Assembly (NCBI GenBank): GCA_023430975.1
Contig: JAEYYB010000037.1
Span: 1-64,000, forward strand
Reading direction: 5' to 3'
DNA length: 64,000 nt
Source of the DNA: Bacillota bacterium
GTDB lineage: Bacteria > Bacillota > Clostridia > Acetivibrionales > DSM-2933
Position 1 is the stretch's first letter. Every line of letters begins with the position of its first letter. The position numbers and the translations under genes were made by a program. Below the pieces are notes generated by a model, which was not told the origin of the DNA, searched no databases, and was given only the letters and a program-made list of their open reading frames with translations. Shown here one piece after another: positions 24,724 through 34,890 of the stretch.

Positions 24724-26889
24724 ATGGGACGTATTCTGGTTTTAACGGAAAAACCTTCAGTGGGCAGGGATATTGCCAAGGTTTTAAATTGCAATCAAAA
24801 TGGCAACGGATATATTTCCGGTTCAAAATATATTGTAACATGGGCATTGGGCCATCTTGTGACCCTCGCAGATCCTGAGGTATACAGTGACAGGTATAAG
24901 GCATGGAAGTTGGAGGATTTGCCAATGCTGCCTGACAGGATGGAGCTTGTAGTTATAAAGGAGACTGCAAAACAGTTTAAAGTAGTCAAGGAGCTTTTAA
25001 GAAGGGATGATATCGATGAGCTTGTTATTGCCACAGATGCGGGACGTGAAGGAGAACTGGTAGCAAGGTGGATAATAAAGAAATCAGGCTTTAAGAAGCC
25101 TATAAAAAGGCTATGGATATCATCACAGACAGACAAATCCATAAGGGATGGGTTTAACAACCTAAAGCCATCAAGGGAGTATGATAACCTCTATAGGTCG
25201 GCTCAGTGCAGGGCTGAGGCGGATTGGCTTGTGGGCCTTAATATTACGAGGGCACTTACATGCAAGTATAACGCACAGCTTTCGGCGGGAAGGGTTCAGA
25301 CACCTACTCTGGCCATGATTGTAGAAAGGGAAAACGAAATAAACAGGTTTGTTCCCAAGGACTACTGGACCATTGAAGCCAAGGTGAATGGATTTTACTT
25401 AAGGTGGCAGGATAAGGCTTCTGGACAGACAAGGATATTTGACAAGTCCAAAGCTGATGCAATAGCGGCCAAGCTGACCAATAAAATGGCAACTGTGGTT
25501 GATATAAGAAAGGAAGCTAAGAAAGAGCCGCCGCCTCTTGCTTATGATCTTACAGAGCTTCAAAGGGATGCAAACAGGAGGTTTGGATATTCAGCAAAGC
25601 AAACATTATCAATTATGCAGAGATTATATGAAATGCATAAGGTTGTAACATATCCGAGAACCGATTCAAGATATATAACCGACGATATTGTACCTACATT
25701 AACCGACAGGCTCAAAAGCATCGCAGTAGGACCATATGCTGAGCATGTTCGCCAGATAATGAGGAATAAGATAGTTGTAACAAAAAGGTTTGCAGATAAC
25801 AGCAAGGTAACAGACCACCATGCAATAATTCCTACAGAACAATATGTAAACTTAAGTGCGTTAAATGCCGAGGAGAGAAACATTTTCGACCTGGTGGCAA
25901 AGAGGTTTATAGCAGTACTCAATCCTTCATTTGAGTATGAGCAAACCACCATAAAAGCGGATGTTCAGGGAGAGACCCTTTATGCCAAGGGCAAAATAGT
26001 AAAATCAAAGGGCTGGAAGTCCATATACGACGGAAGTGCTTATGATGACAATGAAGAGGATGAGGAAAAGGACCAATCCCTTCCGGATGTTAAAAAGAAT
26101 GAAAGCCTTAAGATTTTATCTGTAAGAACAATTAATGGCAAAACAAAGCCGCCGGCTAGATATAATGAAGCGACGCTTCTTTCTGCAATGGAGAGTCCGG
26201 GCAAGTTTGTCGACAACAAGACTTTGAGAGAAGCTTTGGAAAATACCTCAGGCCTTGGTACTCCGGCAACAAGAGCGGATATTATTGAAAAATTATTCAG
26301 CTCTTTTTATGTAGAGAAAAGAGGAAAGGAAATTTTTCCTACTTCAAAGGGTATTCAGCTTATAGGCTTGGTTCCACAAGATTTAAAATCGCCTGAGCTC
26401 ACTGCAAAATGGGAGCTTCAGTTATCACATATAAGTAAGGGAAAAGCCAACCCTGATATGTTCATAAAAGACATGAAAAGCTATGCGACAAAACTGGTTA
26501 GAGATTGTGTTGCCAGTTCTGCAGCATACACCCATGACAATATGACAAGGGAAAGATGCCCTGAATGCGGCAAGTACTTATTGGATGTTAAGGGTAAAAA
26601 AGGCAAGATGCTTGTATGTTCCGATAGGGAATGTGGCTATAGAAAATCCGTATCCCAGATTTCCAACGCAAGGTGCCCTGAGTGCCATAAGAAGATGGAA
26701 ATTAGGGGAGAAGATGAAAAGAAATCATTTTATTGTGCTTGCGGATACAGGGAGAGAATTTCTGATTTTACAGAGAGAAAGAAGAATGAAGTAAATAAGA
26801 AAGAGGTCAGCAGGATACTAAGTAATCAGAACAAGTCCGAAAGCATCAATTCGGCTTTGGCAGATGCACTGGCAAAGTTTAAAAAGTAG
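24724..26889 (+). CDS. topB: DNA topoisomerase III
   Basis: Type IA topoisomerase, 721 residues. TOPRIM domain at the N-terminus (ILVLTEKPSVGRDIAK; acidic motif ATDAGREGEL), active-site Tyr310 in VTYPRTDSRYI, and two C-terminal zinc-ribbon-like motifs (CPECGKYLLD with CSDRECGYRK; CPECHKKM with CACGYR). AAAGGAG lies about 13 nt before ATG 24724. The length and zinc ribbons fit the Gram-positive TopB group. Confidence 0.95.
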   Translation: MGRILVLTEKPSVGRDIAKVLNCNQNGNGYISGSKYIVTWALGHLVTLADPEVYSDRYKAWKLEDLPMLPDRMELVVIKETAKQFKVVKELLRRDDIDELVIATDAGREGELVARWIIKKSGFKKPIKRLWISSQTDKSIRDGFNNLKPSREYDNLYRSAQCRAEADWLVGLNITRALTCKYNAQLSAGRVQTPTLAMIVERENEINRFVPKDYWTIEAKVNGFYLRWQDKASGQTRIFDKSKADAIAAKLTNKMATVVDIRKEAKKEPPPLAYDLTELQRDANRRFGYSAKQTLSIMQRLYEMHKVVTYPRTDSRYITDDIVPTLTDRLKSIAVGPYAEHVRQIMRNKIVVTKRFADNSKVTDHHAIIPTEQYVNLSALNAEERNIFDLVAKRFIAVLNPSFEYEQTTIKADVQGETLYAKGKIVKSKGWKSIYDGSAYDDNEEDEEKDQSLPDVKKNESLKILSVRTINGKTKPPARYNEATLLSAMESPGKFVDNKTLREALENTSGLGTPATRADIIEKLFSSFYVEKRGKEIFPTSKGIQLIGLVPQDLKSPELTAKWELQLSHISKGKANPDMFIKDMKSYATKLVRDCVASSAAYTHDNMTRERCPECGKYLLDVKGKKGKMLVCSDRECGYRKSVSQISNARCPECHKKMEIRGEDEKKSFYCACGYRERISDFTERKKNEVNKKEVSRILSNQNKSESINSALADALAKFKK

Positions 26890-26907
26890 ACTTCATGGGG
26901 TGAAAAA

Positions 26908-27894
26908 GTGGATAATAAAAACAACTTTCTTCATGAGGAATATAAATCAAGGATTAACAAGGTTCAGGATTATATAGAAGCTAATATTGAAGAAGAACTG
27001 ACTGTTATAAAGCTTGCTGAGGTTGCTAATTTTTCACCTTACCATTTTCACAGAATTTTTAGTGTAATGACAGGAGAATCACTTTACCAGCATATCCAGC
27101 GAATTCGCTTGGAAAAGGCTGCTTACACCCTCATTGCAAACCCTAAAAAGTCCATAACAGAAGTAGCTTTTGAGTGTGGTTTTACAAATCAGGCCTCATT
27201 TGCAAGGGCATTTAAGAAGTATTTCAAAGTAAGTGCCGGGGAGTGGAGAAAAAATCCGGGCACATATAATAGCAAGAATTGCAAAGTGGAAAGCAATTTC
27301 TGCAAAACCAATAGCAATTTTAGAAAAGAAAATGTTGAAGAAATTCCTTACAATAAAGATGCTGCAGCCAAAAAACTTTATTGGAGGGAAGAAGATATGT
27401 CAAATATCAAATTTAATGTAGAAGTAAAGGACATACCGGAATTGTGTGTTGTGTATGTCAGGAACACAGGCCCTTACAAGGGAAACCCGGCTATATTCGA
27501 CAGGCTGTTTGAAAAATTGTTTAAATGGGCAAGACCAAGAGGTCTTATGGAGTTCCCTGAAGCCAGGATGCTCACTGTATACCACGACAATCCGGACATT
27601 ACTGATGAAAACAATTTGAGAATCAGTGTGTGTATGACAGCCCCTGAAGACACTCAGGTTGACGGTGAAATCGGCAAAATGAAGATTTCTGCCGGTAAAT
27701 ATGCAATAGGTCATTTTGAAATAAAGTCGGATCAATTTCAGGAAGCATGGAATGCCATATATGGAGATTGGCTTCCTGGCAGCGGTTACCAGCCTGATGA
27801 CGGTGCCTGCTTCGAATTATATTTAAATGACCCGAACCAGCATCCTGAGAATCTGCATATTGTAGATATATATGTTCCTGTTAAACCATTCTAA
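26908..27894 (+). CDS. AraC-type regulator with GyrI-like effector domain
   Basis: GTG start at 26908 with GGGG seven nt before. Residues about 15-110 form the two-helix-turn-helix AraC DNA-binding domain (LAEVANFSPYHFHRIF, ITEVAFECGFTNQASFARAF). Residues about 165-328 are a GyrI/Rob-like small-molecule-binding domain (VKDIPELCVVYVRNTGPY, AGKYAIGHFEI, CFELYLND). Family members respond to hydrophobic drugs or metabolites. It is 18 bp behind topB, possibly cotranscribed. A strong terminator follows. Confidence 0.92.
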   Translation: MDNKNNFLHEEYKSRINKVQDYIEANIEEELTVIKLAEVANFSPYHFHRIFSVMTGESLYQHIQRIRLEKAAYTLIANPKKSITEVAFECGFTNQASFARAFKKYFKVSAGEWRKNPGTYNSKNCKVESNFCKTNSNFRKENVEEIPYNKDAAAKKLYWREEDMSNIKFNVEVKDIPELCVVYVRNTGPYKGNPAIFDRLFEKLFKWARPRGLMEFPEARMLTVYHDNPDITDENNLRISVCMTAPEDTQVDGEIGKMKISAGKYAIGHFEIKSDQFQEAWNAIYGDWLPGSGYQPDDGACFELYLNDPNQHPENLHIVDIYVPVKPF

Positions 27895-27925
27895 TGAATA
27901 AGTTGTAATAGCAAATGTTAATAAG

Positions 27926-27966
27926 GCTGCTCCTTACTTGATTTGTCAGTAGGGAGCAGCTTTTTT
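27926..27966 (+). terminator. Intrinsic terminator after the AraC gene
   Basis: GCTGCTCC and GGAGCAGC plus an inner TACT/AGTA pair form a strong stem (27926-27960), followed by TTTTTT. Confidence 0.93.
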
Positions 27967-27969
27967 GTG

Positions 27970-28010
27970 CTAAGGCATGATTGAAATATTACTTCCCGTT
28001 TTGAGCGTGT
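27970..28010 (+). repeat. Family B left-half element
   Basis: TAAGGCATGATTGAAATATT followed by ACTTCCCGTTTTG, starting a few bases after the T-tract of the preceding terminator. The variant ACTTCCCGTT is shared with the copy at 37340. The rest of this 323-bp gap to 28217 is AT-rich without further recognised signals. Confidence 0.7.
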
Positions 28011-28217
28011 TTTCTTAAGTTAAGTTAAATTAGAAAGTGAAATTATACGGGATGTTATATTTGGGGCATGCCTATTCAATTCTAAGAGAATCTGAAATGC
28101 CTCACAGCAATACCTATTTATAATAAATACTTTCATTTTTGTCAAGTTATTATGTAGCCCATTCTCAATCAGGTGAATATATTAATAGTAAAATATATTA
28201 AAGGAGTAGAGAAGAGA

Positions 28218-30086
28218 GTGAGACATTATTATTGTTCTACATTCAGCAGAGATTATGTCTACAAAGGGCTTCTGCTGTACTACTCAATGGAACGCTGGGA
28301 TAAGGATTTTCATTACTTTATCATATGTATGCATGATGATGTTAAGAATCTATTGGAAAAAATGGATTTGCCACATGCAACACTAATAACTTTAAAAGAA
28401 ATAGAGGATTATGATGAGGAGCTTATTAAGGCTAAAAGCACTCGCAGTGATAAGGAGTATGCCTGGACCTCCAAGGCATCAGTATGTTTGTATATACTTC
28501 GCAATTATGAAGAAGCTGACCATATTACTTGGTTAGATGGCGATACATTATTTTGCTCAGACCCAGATCCCATTTTCGATGAGTGGGGAGACTTTTCCAT
28601 AATGCTGACTGAGGAAAGATGGAGGAAGCCCCACATGAAGATGGGCAAAACAAATGGTTTTTACAATACCGGGTTTATGGGATTCAAAAGGGATAAGGAC
28701 GGTATTGCGTGCCTTGAGTGGTTCAGGGCAAGGCTTTTGGAATGGTGCTATGATAAATGGGAAAAAGGGCTTTGGAGTGACCAGGTTTATGTTAACGACT
28801 GGCTTCAAAGGTTCCAAAACATTGGAGTAATTAAAAATATGGGGGTAAATGTAACACCATATATTATAGGTGGTTGCAAAGTCGAAATGCACAATGATGA
28901 AATTTATGTAAATTGTGAAAAACTCATTTTATACCACTATTATGGATTCAAATACTTTGATGGAAATGAATTTGACCTGTGCAGTTATAAAATGAACCTT
29001 AAAGATGATGTTATAAAATGGCTGTATGTTCCGTATATTAAGGCTTCCAATGAAGTTATGAAGCTTATTGGAAAGGTTAGTAAGGGGTTTTATGTACCTA
29101 AATCCATAAATGATTATTTTATAAGAAATTATTTTAACCTTAAGATAAATGAAGCCTATGGCAAAGACTGTCATATATGTACAATATTCAGCAAAGACTT
29201 TTTGGTAAAAGGTCTGGCCTTATATATATCCCTCAGTAAGAATACACCCAAATTCCATCTTTGGATTTTATGCACCGATGAAATGTCATTTAACTTCATG
29301 AAAAAAATAAATCTGAAAAATACAACTTTACTTAGACTTAAGAACTTTGAAGGCAAGAAGCTTCATAAAATCGGAATGGAGAGAAAAACAAACGAGTATT
29401 GCTGGACACTGAAGGCTCCTTTTATACAATTTATTCTGAAAAATAACTACAACCTTGACTCGATTCTCTATTGTGATGCCGATCTGTTTTTCTTTAAGGA
29501 TGTCAGGCGAATTTATGAGGAGTGGGGTAATAGTTCCATATTCATAAGCAAGCTTTGGATGCATTCAAAATCGGAAAAAATGTTTGGAAGCTACTCGGCA
29601 GGGCTTATAGGCTTTAAGAGGGATAAAACTGCATTTAAGTGCTTAAGCTGGTGGAAAATCCAGTGTATTAAATGGTGTTTTAACAAGATTGAGGAAGGTC
29701 GCTGGTCTGATCAAAAATATCTTGATTATTGGCCTAAGATGTTCCCTTATATCAAAATTACAGAAAACCAGGGTGTCAATCCAGGTCCGTGGAACATAAA
29801 GCGGCTTGAAGTTGCCGAAAACAAAAAATGTGTATATTGCAACAACTATGAACTTATTGTGTACCATTTCAGTGGGCTTGATATCTTCAATGAATGGGAG
29901 TATGAACTGTGCAGAAGGAGGCAACTTCCTGAAAAAGCAATTAGTCTTATTTATAAAAGATACGTAAGACAAATTAAAAAAGTCATTGATTTTGTAAGGG
30001 TTGTAGACAATGAATTTTATAAGAGCATTTTAAAAGATAGCGGTTCAAATAAGTTTATTAACTACTTTAATGTAAGTGGGGAATAA
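28218..30086 (+). CDS. Two-domain glycosyltransferase-like protein
   Basis: 622 residues from GTG 28218, chosen over GTG 28173 because AAAGGAG lies 11 nt upstream and VRHYYCSTFSRDYVYKG aligns with the start of the second half (DCHICTIFSKDFLVKG). Two tandem copies of a nucleotide-sugar transferase fold of about 300 residues: DxD motifs are ITWLDGDTLF in the first and SILYCDADLFFF in the second, and each ends with a tryptophan-rich segment (GLWSDQVYVNDW; GRWSDQKYLDYW). It is the first gene of a surface-polysaccharide operon. Acceptor and sugar are unknown; a GT8-like fold is inferred. Confidence 0.8.
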   Translation: MRHYYCSTFSRDYVYKGLLLYYSMERWDKDFHYFIICMHDDVKNLLEKMDLPHATLITLKEIEDYDEELIKAKSTRSDKEYAWTSKASVCLYILRNYEEADHITWLDGDTLFCSDPDPIFDEWGDFSIMLTEERWRKPHMKMGKTNGFYNTGFMGFKRDKDGIACLEWFRARLLEWCYDKWEKGLWSDQVYVNDWLQRFQNIGVIKNMGVNVTPYIIGGCKVEMHNDEIYVNCEKLILYHYYGFKYFDGNEFDLCSYKMNLKDDVIKWLYVPYIKASNEVMKLIGKVSKGFYVPKSINDYFIRNYFNLKINEAYGKDCHICTIFSKDFLVKGLALYISLSKNTPKFHLWILCTDEMSFNFMKKINLKNTTLLRLKNFEGKKLHKIGMERKTNEYCWTLKAPFIQFILKNNYNLDSILYCDADLFFFKDVRRIYEEWGNSSIFISKLWMHSKSEKMFGSYSAGLIGFKRDKTAFKCLSWWKIQCIKWCFNKIEEGRWSDQKYLDYWPKMFPYIKITENQGVNPGPWNIKRLEVAENKKCVYCNNYELIVYHFSGLDIFNEWEYELCRRRQLPEKAISLIYKRYVRQIKKVIDFVRVVDNEFYKSILKDSGSNKFINYFNVSGE

Positions 30087-30104
30087 GGCTCGGGGGGATT
30101 TTGA

Positions 30105-30878
30105 TTGAAGGCTGTGATTCTATGTGGTGGGAAAGGTCTCAGGATGGGGTATGATTCAGGTATTACATCAAAGCCGCTGGCAAAAGTCGGAGGGATGCCA
30201 ATACTATGGCATATTATGAAGTTCTATAAGCAGTTTAAGATTCATGAATTCGTGCTTTGTCTAGGTTATAAGCAGGAAGCGATAAAGGACTATTTTGTAA
30301 ATATGGATTGGAGAAACAATGATTTTCGCTTGAAAACCAATAAAAGCGGTATGAAAATAACCAATTTAAACTCACAGGAAAGCTGGAACATAATATTTGC
30401 GGATACAGGGCTGGAAACAATGACTGGCGGAAGGATAAAAAGAATTCAAAAGTACCTGGATGAGGATGAATTCATGCTGACTTATGGTGACGGTGTATCT
30501 GATGTTAATATTGACGCACTTTATGAATTCCACAAGCAAAAGGGGAAGATTGCAACCGTTACAGGCATAAGACCTCGATCGGGATATGGTGTTATGGATG
30601 TGGAGGAAGGAGTAGTAACAAAATTTGAGGAGAAACCCATAATGGACAGATGGATAAATGCGGGGTTCTTCATTTTAAACAAGGGAGTATTTGATTATAT
30701 AACCGATGATGAAAAATGTGTTTGGGAGGATGAACCTATAAGACAGTTGGTCTTGGATAGGGAGCTTGCTATATACCAGCATGAAGGTTTTTGGCAGCCC
30801 ATTGATACTGTAAAAGATCTTGAACTTATAAATGAAATGTGGAAGAACAACAAAAGGCCATGGGTTAATTGGGAATAG
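30105..30878 (+). CDS. rfbF: Glucose-1-phosphate cytidylyltransferase
   Basis: Makes CDP-glucose from glucose-1-phosphate and CTP. 257 residues from TTG 30105 with GGGGGG seven nt upstream. The nucleotidyltransferase signature MKAVILCGGKGLRMG, KPLAKVGGMPILWHIM and metal-binding YGDGVSDVNID match RfbF closely. WINAGFFILNKGVFDYI and GFWQPIDTVKDLELINEMW are also typical. It is 18 bp behind the glycosyltransferase. A CDP-glucose 4,6-dehydratase is the usual next step; the following SDR gene may fill that or a later step. Confidence 0.92.
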   Translation: MKAVILCGGKGLRMGYDSGITSKPLAKVGGMPILWHIMKFYKQFKIHEFVLCLGYKQEAIKDYFVNMDWRNNDFRLKTNKSGMKITNLNSQESWNIIFADTGLETMTGGRIKRIQKYLDEDEFMLTYGDGVSDVNIDALYEFHKQKGKIATVTGIRPRSGYGVMDVEEGVVTKFEEKPIMDRWINAGFFILNKGVFDYITDDEKCVWEDEPIRQLVLDRELAIYQHEGFWQPIDTVKDLELINEMWKNNKRPWVNWE

Positions 30879-30891
30879 CTGGATGTTCTTT

Positions 30892-30999
30892 TGTAAGGAA
30901 TGCCTTAGAAATAACTTCGTATTCGTGAGGACAAAATCCCGGCGATTTAACGGGGTTTTGGACGATGAGAATCGGATGTTATTTCTTAGCCATTACTAA
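30892..30999. repeat. Diverged family B-like palindrome
   Basis: Outer arms AGAAATAAC and GTTATTTCT enclose an inner imperfect hairpin AAAATCCC/GGGGTTTT. It sits inside the polysaccharide operon just before the next ribosome binding site. Similarity to the other B copies is weaker. Confidence 0.45.
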
Positions 31000-31010
31000 T
31001 GGAGGTTAAG

Positions 31011-31979
31011 ATGACAGAAGAATTTTTTAATGGAAAGAAAGTGTTAATTACTGGTGCCAGTGGATTTATCGGTTCACATATGGCACTTAGGATGGTGAGG
31101 GAAAATGCTGATGTATATGTGATGGCAAGAGAATCCTCAGATCTGTGGCGAATTGAAGATGTCTTAAATGATATAGATGTAAGGCGGGTTGATTTAAGGG
31201 ATCAGACAGCTCTATCGGCCCAAATGAAGCAGATTAAACCGGATTTTATATTCCACCTTGGTGCCTATGGTGTTGATGCCAGGCAGAAGGATTACTATGA
31301 GTCAGCATATACAAACATAATAGGGACAATGAACCTTATAAATGCTACAGGGGCCATAGGCTGCGAAAAGTTCATAAACACCGGCTCCTGTGCTGAATAT
31401 GGGAATATAACAAAGATCATACATGAGAGTGATGAACTTACTCCGTTAAGCATATATGGAAGTACCAAAGCGGCAAGTGTTATTATAGCCCATCAGATAG
31501 CATATGAAAAAAGTATTGATATTATTACACTCAGATCATTCGGTGTTTTTGGAGAAGGTGAAGGCAGTCATAAGTTTTTCCCGCAACTTATCCTTTCCAT
31601 CCTAAAAGACATTGACATTAACCTGACCCTTTGTGAGCAATACCGTGACTACTGTTATATAGAAAATATAATTGATGGGTTTGTTCTTGCAGCCAAAGAC
31701 AAAGTCGTAAAAAATGGAATATTCAATATAGGCAGCGGAGTTGTAAATAAGATGAAAGTTTTTGTAGACCTTGTCTTCAAAAACATGAGTACTGGGAAAA
31801 AACCAAACTATGGTGCTATTCCGTACAGGGAAAATGAAATGTGGAAGCAGCAGCCTGATATAAGTAAGATCAGGAGCGTGTTGGGTTGGGAACCGCAAAT
31901 AAGCCTGGAGGATGGTATTATCCGTACTATCCATTGGTTTGAAAATAATCTGCATAAATACGAAAACACAGGGAGATGA
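31011..31979 (+). CDS. NAD-dependent epimerase/dehydratase (SDR), sugar-nucleotide
   Basis: 322 residues from ATG 31011, selected because GGAGGTTAAG immediately precedes it. Rossmann motif VLITGASGFIGSHMA at the N-terminus, YGSTKAAS as the YxxxK active site, and SFGVFGEGEGSHKFFPQLI in the substrate domain. It belongs to the extended SDR family acting on nucleotide sugars. After RfbF a CDP-4-keto-sugar reductase or dehydratase is plausible, but the sequence alone does not settle this. Confidence 0.85.
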   Translation: MTEEFFNGKKVLITGASGFIGSHMALRMVRENADVYVMARESSDLWRIEDVLNDIDVRRVDLRDQTALSAQMKQIKPDFIFHLGAYGVDARQKDYYESAYTNIIGTMNLINATGAIGCEKFINTGSCAEYGNITKIIHESDELTPLSIYGSTKAASVIIAHQIAYEKSIDIITLRSFGVFGEGEGSHKFFPQLILSILKDIDINLTLCEQYRDYCYIENIIDGFVLAAKDKVVKNGIFNIGSGVVNKMKVFVDLVFKNMSTGKKPNYGAIPYRENEMWKQQPDISKIRSVLGWEPQISLEDGIIRTIHWFENNLHKYENTGR

Positions 31980-33061
31980 TTGTTTTGAGCTTTAACAATG
32001 TTATATATGAAGATGTTGTATACATTTGCAACGAACTTGGGGAAAAGCTGAGAAAGGCTGAGGGAAGCACATGGCTGATCAGTGGGGGAGGCGGCTTTAT
32101 AGGAGGATACTTCCTTGACATATTAGATTATTGCAACAGGTATATTTTTAAAAAGCCATGCCGCGTAATATGCCTGGAGAATTTTATTTCGGGAATTCCA
32201 GAAAGAATAAGCCATCTGGGTGATAATAGAAATTTTAAGTTTCTAAACAAGGATGTATCCAAACCTTTTTCCATAAGAGGCAAGGTGGATTATATAGTTC
32301 ATGCTGCAAGCATTGCTTCACCTACATTTTACAGGAAATATCCCATTGAAACCATTGAAACAAATGTTACAGGATTAAAAAATTTGCTGGATTTAGGAGT
32401 CAAAAAGAAGGTAAAAAGCTTTCTGTTTTTCTCTACCAGCGAGATATACGGAAATCCCGACCCTAAATGGATTCCAACCCCGGAGAATTACAACGGAAAT
32501 GTATCATGTACCGGGCCTAGGGCTTGTTATGATGAGTCCAAAAGGCTTGGTGAAACCTTATGTGTAAACTATCATGACCAGTATGATTTGCCTGTAAAAG
32601 TGGTTCGTCCTTTCAATGTATTCGGACCGGGCCTTAGGATAGATGATAAAAGGGTAATTCCTGACTTTTTCAATAATGCACTTAACGGCAGAAAAATTGA
32701 GATATTAAGCAATGGCTCACCAACACGAAGTTTTTGCTATATAAGCGATGCCATGTGCGGGTTTATGAGGGCCATACTCTCCGATTGTAACGGCGAGGCC
32801 TTCAACATAGGCAATGATCAGTTGGAAGTATCAATGCTGGGCCTGGCAAATGCGGTAGCTAAGACTGTTGGAGGAATTGATGTGGAGTATAAACAAAGCA
32901 GCGATATAAATTATCTTGTTGATAATCCTCAAAGAAGATGTCCGGACCTTACAAAAGCTAAGAAATTGTTGGGATATGAGCCTAAAATTGATTTGGAAGA
33001 GGCTTTAAGTCGGACTAAGGAATGGTACAGGAAAGCATACCAGTTTGAAGGAGGGAGTTAG
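31976..33061 (+). CDS. UDP-glucuronate decarboxylase-like SDR
   Basis: 361 residues. Rossmann motif LISGGGGFIGGYFLD begins about 30 residues in, and ACYDESKRLGE is the active site. VVRPFNVFGPGLRIDDKRV and RSFCYISDAMCG are typical of UDP-xylose synthases. With the neighbouring UDP-glucose dehydrogenase it would turn UDP-glucose to UDP-glucuronate to UDP-xylose (inferred). ATG 31976 overlaps the previous stop by four bases. TTG 31985, nine nt after GGGAG, is an alternative start. Confidence 0.85.
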   Translation: MIVLSFNNVIYEDVVYICNELGEKLRKAEGSTWLISGGGGFIGGYFLDILDYCNRYIFKKPCRVICLENFISGIPERISHLGDNRNFKFLNKDVSKPFSIRGKVDYIVHAASIASPTFYRKYPIETIETNVTGLKNLLDLGVKKKVKSFLFFSTSEIYGNPDPKWIPTPENYNGNVSCTGPRACYDESKRLGETLCVNYHDQYDLPVKVVRPFNVFGPGLRIDDKRVIPDFFNNALNGRKIEILSNGSPTRSFCYISDAMCGFMRAILSDCNGEAFNIGNDQLEVSMLGLANAVAKTVGGIDVEYKQSSDINYLVDNPQRRCPDLTKAKKLLGYEPKIDLEEALSRTKEWYRKAYQFEGGS

Positions 33062-33063
33062 AA

Positions 33064-34458
33064 ATGAAAATTTCCATTATAGGAACTGGATATGTAGGGC
33101 TTGTATCCGGTGTGTGCCTTGCACATAAAGGACATAAAGTGATTTGCGTAGATAAAAGGGAGGATATTGTACGAAGGATCAACAACAAGGAAGCCACTAT
33201 CTATGAACCGGGGCTTCAGGTCATGTTGGAACAGGTTGTCGATAAGGGTAAGCTAACTGCCACTACCGATTTAAGAAATGCGGTTATGAATTCCGATGTT
33301 TCCATCGTTGCGGTTGGAACCCCTTTTGGAGACGGAAGAATTGACTTAAGCTATATAATTAGCTGTACAACTGAAATTGGTGAGATTCTAAAAGAAAAGA
33401 ACAAATACCACGTTGTTTGTGTAAAAAGCACTGTTGCCCCAACTACTACCGACATTGTTGTAAAGAGTATTTTAGAAACTGTCTCGGGAAAAAAAGTTGG
33501 GGAGTTCGGACTTTCCATGAACCCGGAATTCCTGCGGGAAGGTAAGGCTGTAGAGGATTTTATGAACCCTGACAGGATTGTTATTGGGGCATATGACAAT
33601 AAAAGCTTTAATGTTGTAAACAGAATTTACAAGGGATATTTTAAGGCTCCTATCATACGTGTCAACTTGAGGACTGCTGAAATGATCAAGTATACATCCA
33701 ATGCATTGTTAGCTACGCTTATATCATATGCCAACGAGATTGCTTCTATTTGTGAGGAAACAGGCGGAGTTGATGCAAGGGAAGTTCTTGAGTCTGTTAC
33801 CCTTGATAAGAGGTTCAATCCGAAGGTAGGAAAACGTCTGATAAATCCGGAAATGGTAAGTTATCTGCGGGTTGGATGCGGTTTTGGAGGAAGCTGCTTC
33901 CCTAAGGATGTTAAGGCGTTGATATCATTTTCAGCCGGTAAGGGATATGATCCTCAGATGCTTGAATCTACAATGAGCATTAATGAAACTCAGCCTTTAA
34001 GGCTGGTTAAAAGGCTGGAAAAAGCAATTGGAGATCTTGGTGGTAAGAAAATTGCTGTTCTGGGATTGGCTTTTAAGCCTGATACAGATGATGTAAGAGA
34101 ATCACCGGCCCTCATAATAATAAGGGAGCTCCTTCGGAAGAAGGCCAAAGTGTTTGCAGTAGACCCAATTGCTGTCAATAATGCGGCTATGATGTTACCT
34201 ATAGATACTGATGAGCTTGTACTTCTAATCGACTATAAAATGGCACTACAGAATGCCGATGCAGCCATACTTGTAACAAGCTGGCCTGAGTTTACCGGAA
34301 TACCATCATATGAGTTTGTCAGCCTGATGAATAAGCCGATCTTGGTGGACGGACGCAGGGTATATGATAAAAATACTATGGAGAATGCGGGTATAAGCTA
34401 TGTAGGAGTTGGTTTGGAGGATACAGGAGAGGTTGAATATCATGGATACAAGATTTGA
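33064..34458 (+). CDS. UDP-glucose/GDP-mannose dehydrogenase family (UDP-glucose 6-dehydrogenase)
   Basis: 464 residues. NAD-binding MKISIIGTGYVGLVSGVC, central NPEFLREGKAVEDFMNPDR, catalytic Cys278 in GCGFGGSCFPKDVKAL, and C-terminal VLGLAFKPDTDDVRESPA are diagnostic. It oxidises UDP-glucose to UDP-glucuronate. It starts 2 bp after the UDP-glucuronate decarboxylase-like gene with GGAGGG close upstream, and its end overlaps the next gene by 17 bp. Confidence 0.94.
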   Translation: MKISIIGTGYVGLVSGVCLAHKGHKVICVDKREDIVRRINNKEATIYEPGLQVMLEQVVDKGKLTATTDLRNAVMNSDVSIVAVGTPFGDGRIDLSYIISCTTEIGEILKEKNKYHVVCVKSTVAPTTTDIVVKSILETVSGKKVGEFGLSMNPEFLREGKAVEDFMNPDRIVIGAYDNKSFNVVNRIYKGYFKAPIIRVNLRTAEMIKYTSNALLATLISYANEIASICEETGGVDAREVLESVTLDKRFNPKVGKRLINPEMVSYLRVGCGFGGSCFPKDVKALISFSAGKGYDPQMLESTMSINETQPLRLVKRLEKAIGDLGGKKIAVLGLAFKPDTDDVRESPALIIIRELLRKKAKVFAVDPIAVNNAAMMLPIDTDELVLLIDYKMALQNADAAILVTSWPEFTGIPSYEFVSLMNKPILVDGRRVYDKNTMENAGISYVGVGLEDTGEVEYHGYKI

Positions 34459-34843
34459 GCTCATGGGGATTAATCCGTTCAGGGATAAGCGTGGCAGCCT
34501 TAAGAAAATAGCCATGAAAAGCCGTATAGGTATGGATATAGAAGAGATATATGTATTATATTCAAACAAAGGTGCTGTACGTGGAAATCATTACCATAAG
34601 CAGACGATAGAATACTTTACGGTACTGGAAGGAATTGCTGTTTTTTCCTTGAAGGATTTGGACACTGGAGATTCTCAAACAGTTAAGATTTCTTCTGATG
34701 ATAACATTATTGTAAAGGTGCCGGCAAATGTTGTGCATGCCTTTAGAAATGATGCTGATCAGCCTATGGTGATGCTTGCTGTTTCATCACGGGAGTATAA
34801 CCCGGATGATGACGACACTTACCCTATGGTTATTTTGCAGTAA
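34442..34843 (+). CDS. WxcM-like cupin, sugar-nucleotide ketoisomerase/epimerase type
   Basis: 133 residues from ATG 34442, with AGGAGAGG upstream inside the end of the preceding gene. A small beta-barrel with FRDKRGSLKKIAM, RGNHYHKQTIEYF (metal-site-like His pair) and KVPANVVHAFRND. This resembles FdtA/WxcM C-terminal cupins acting on nucleotide sugars. The precise reaction is unknown. Confidence 0.75.
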   Translation: MDTRFELMGINPFRDKRGSLKKIAMKSRIGMDIEEIYVLYSNKGAVRGNHYHKQTIEYFTVLEGIAVFSLKDLDTGDSQTVKISSDDNIIVKVPANVVHAFRNDADQPMVMLAVSSREYNPDDDDTYPMVILQ

Positions 34844-34890
34844 AGTAATAGTATCAAATCAACATTCATTAGTATCAGGGAGAATGAAAT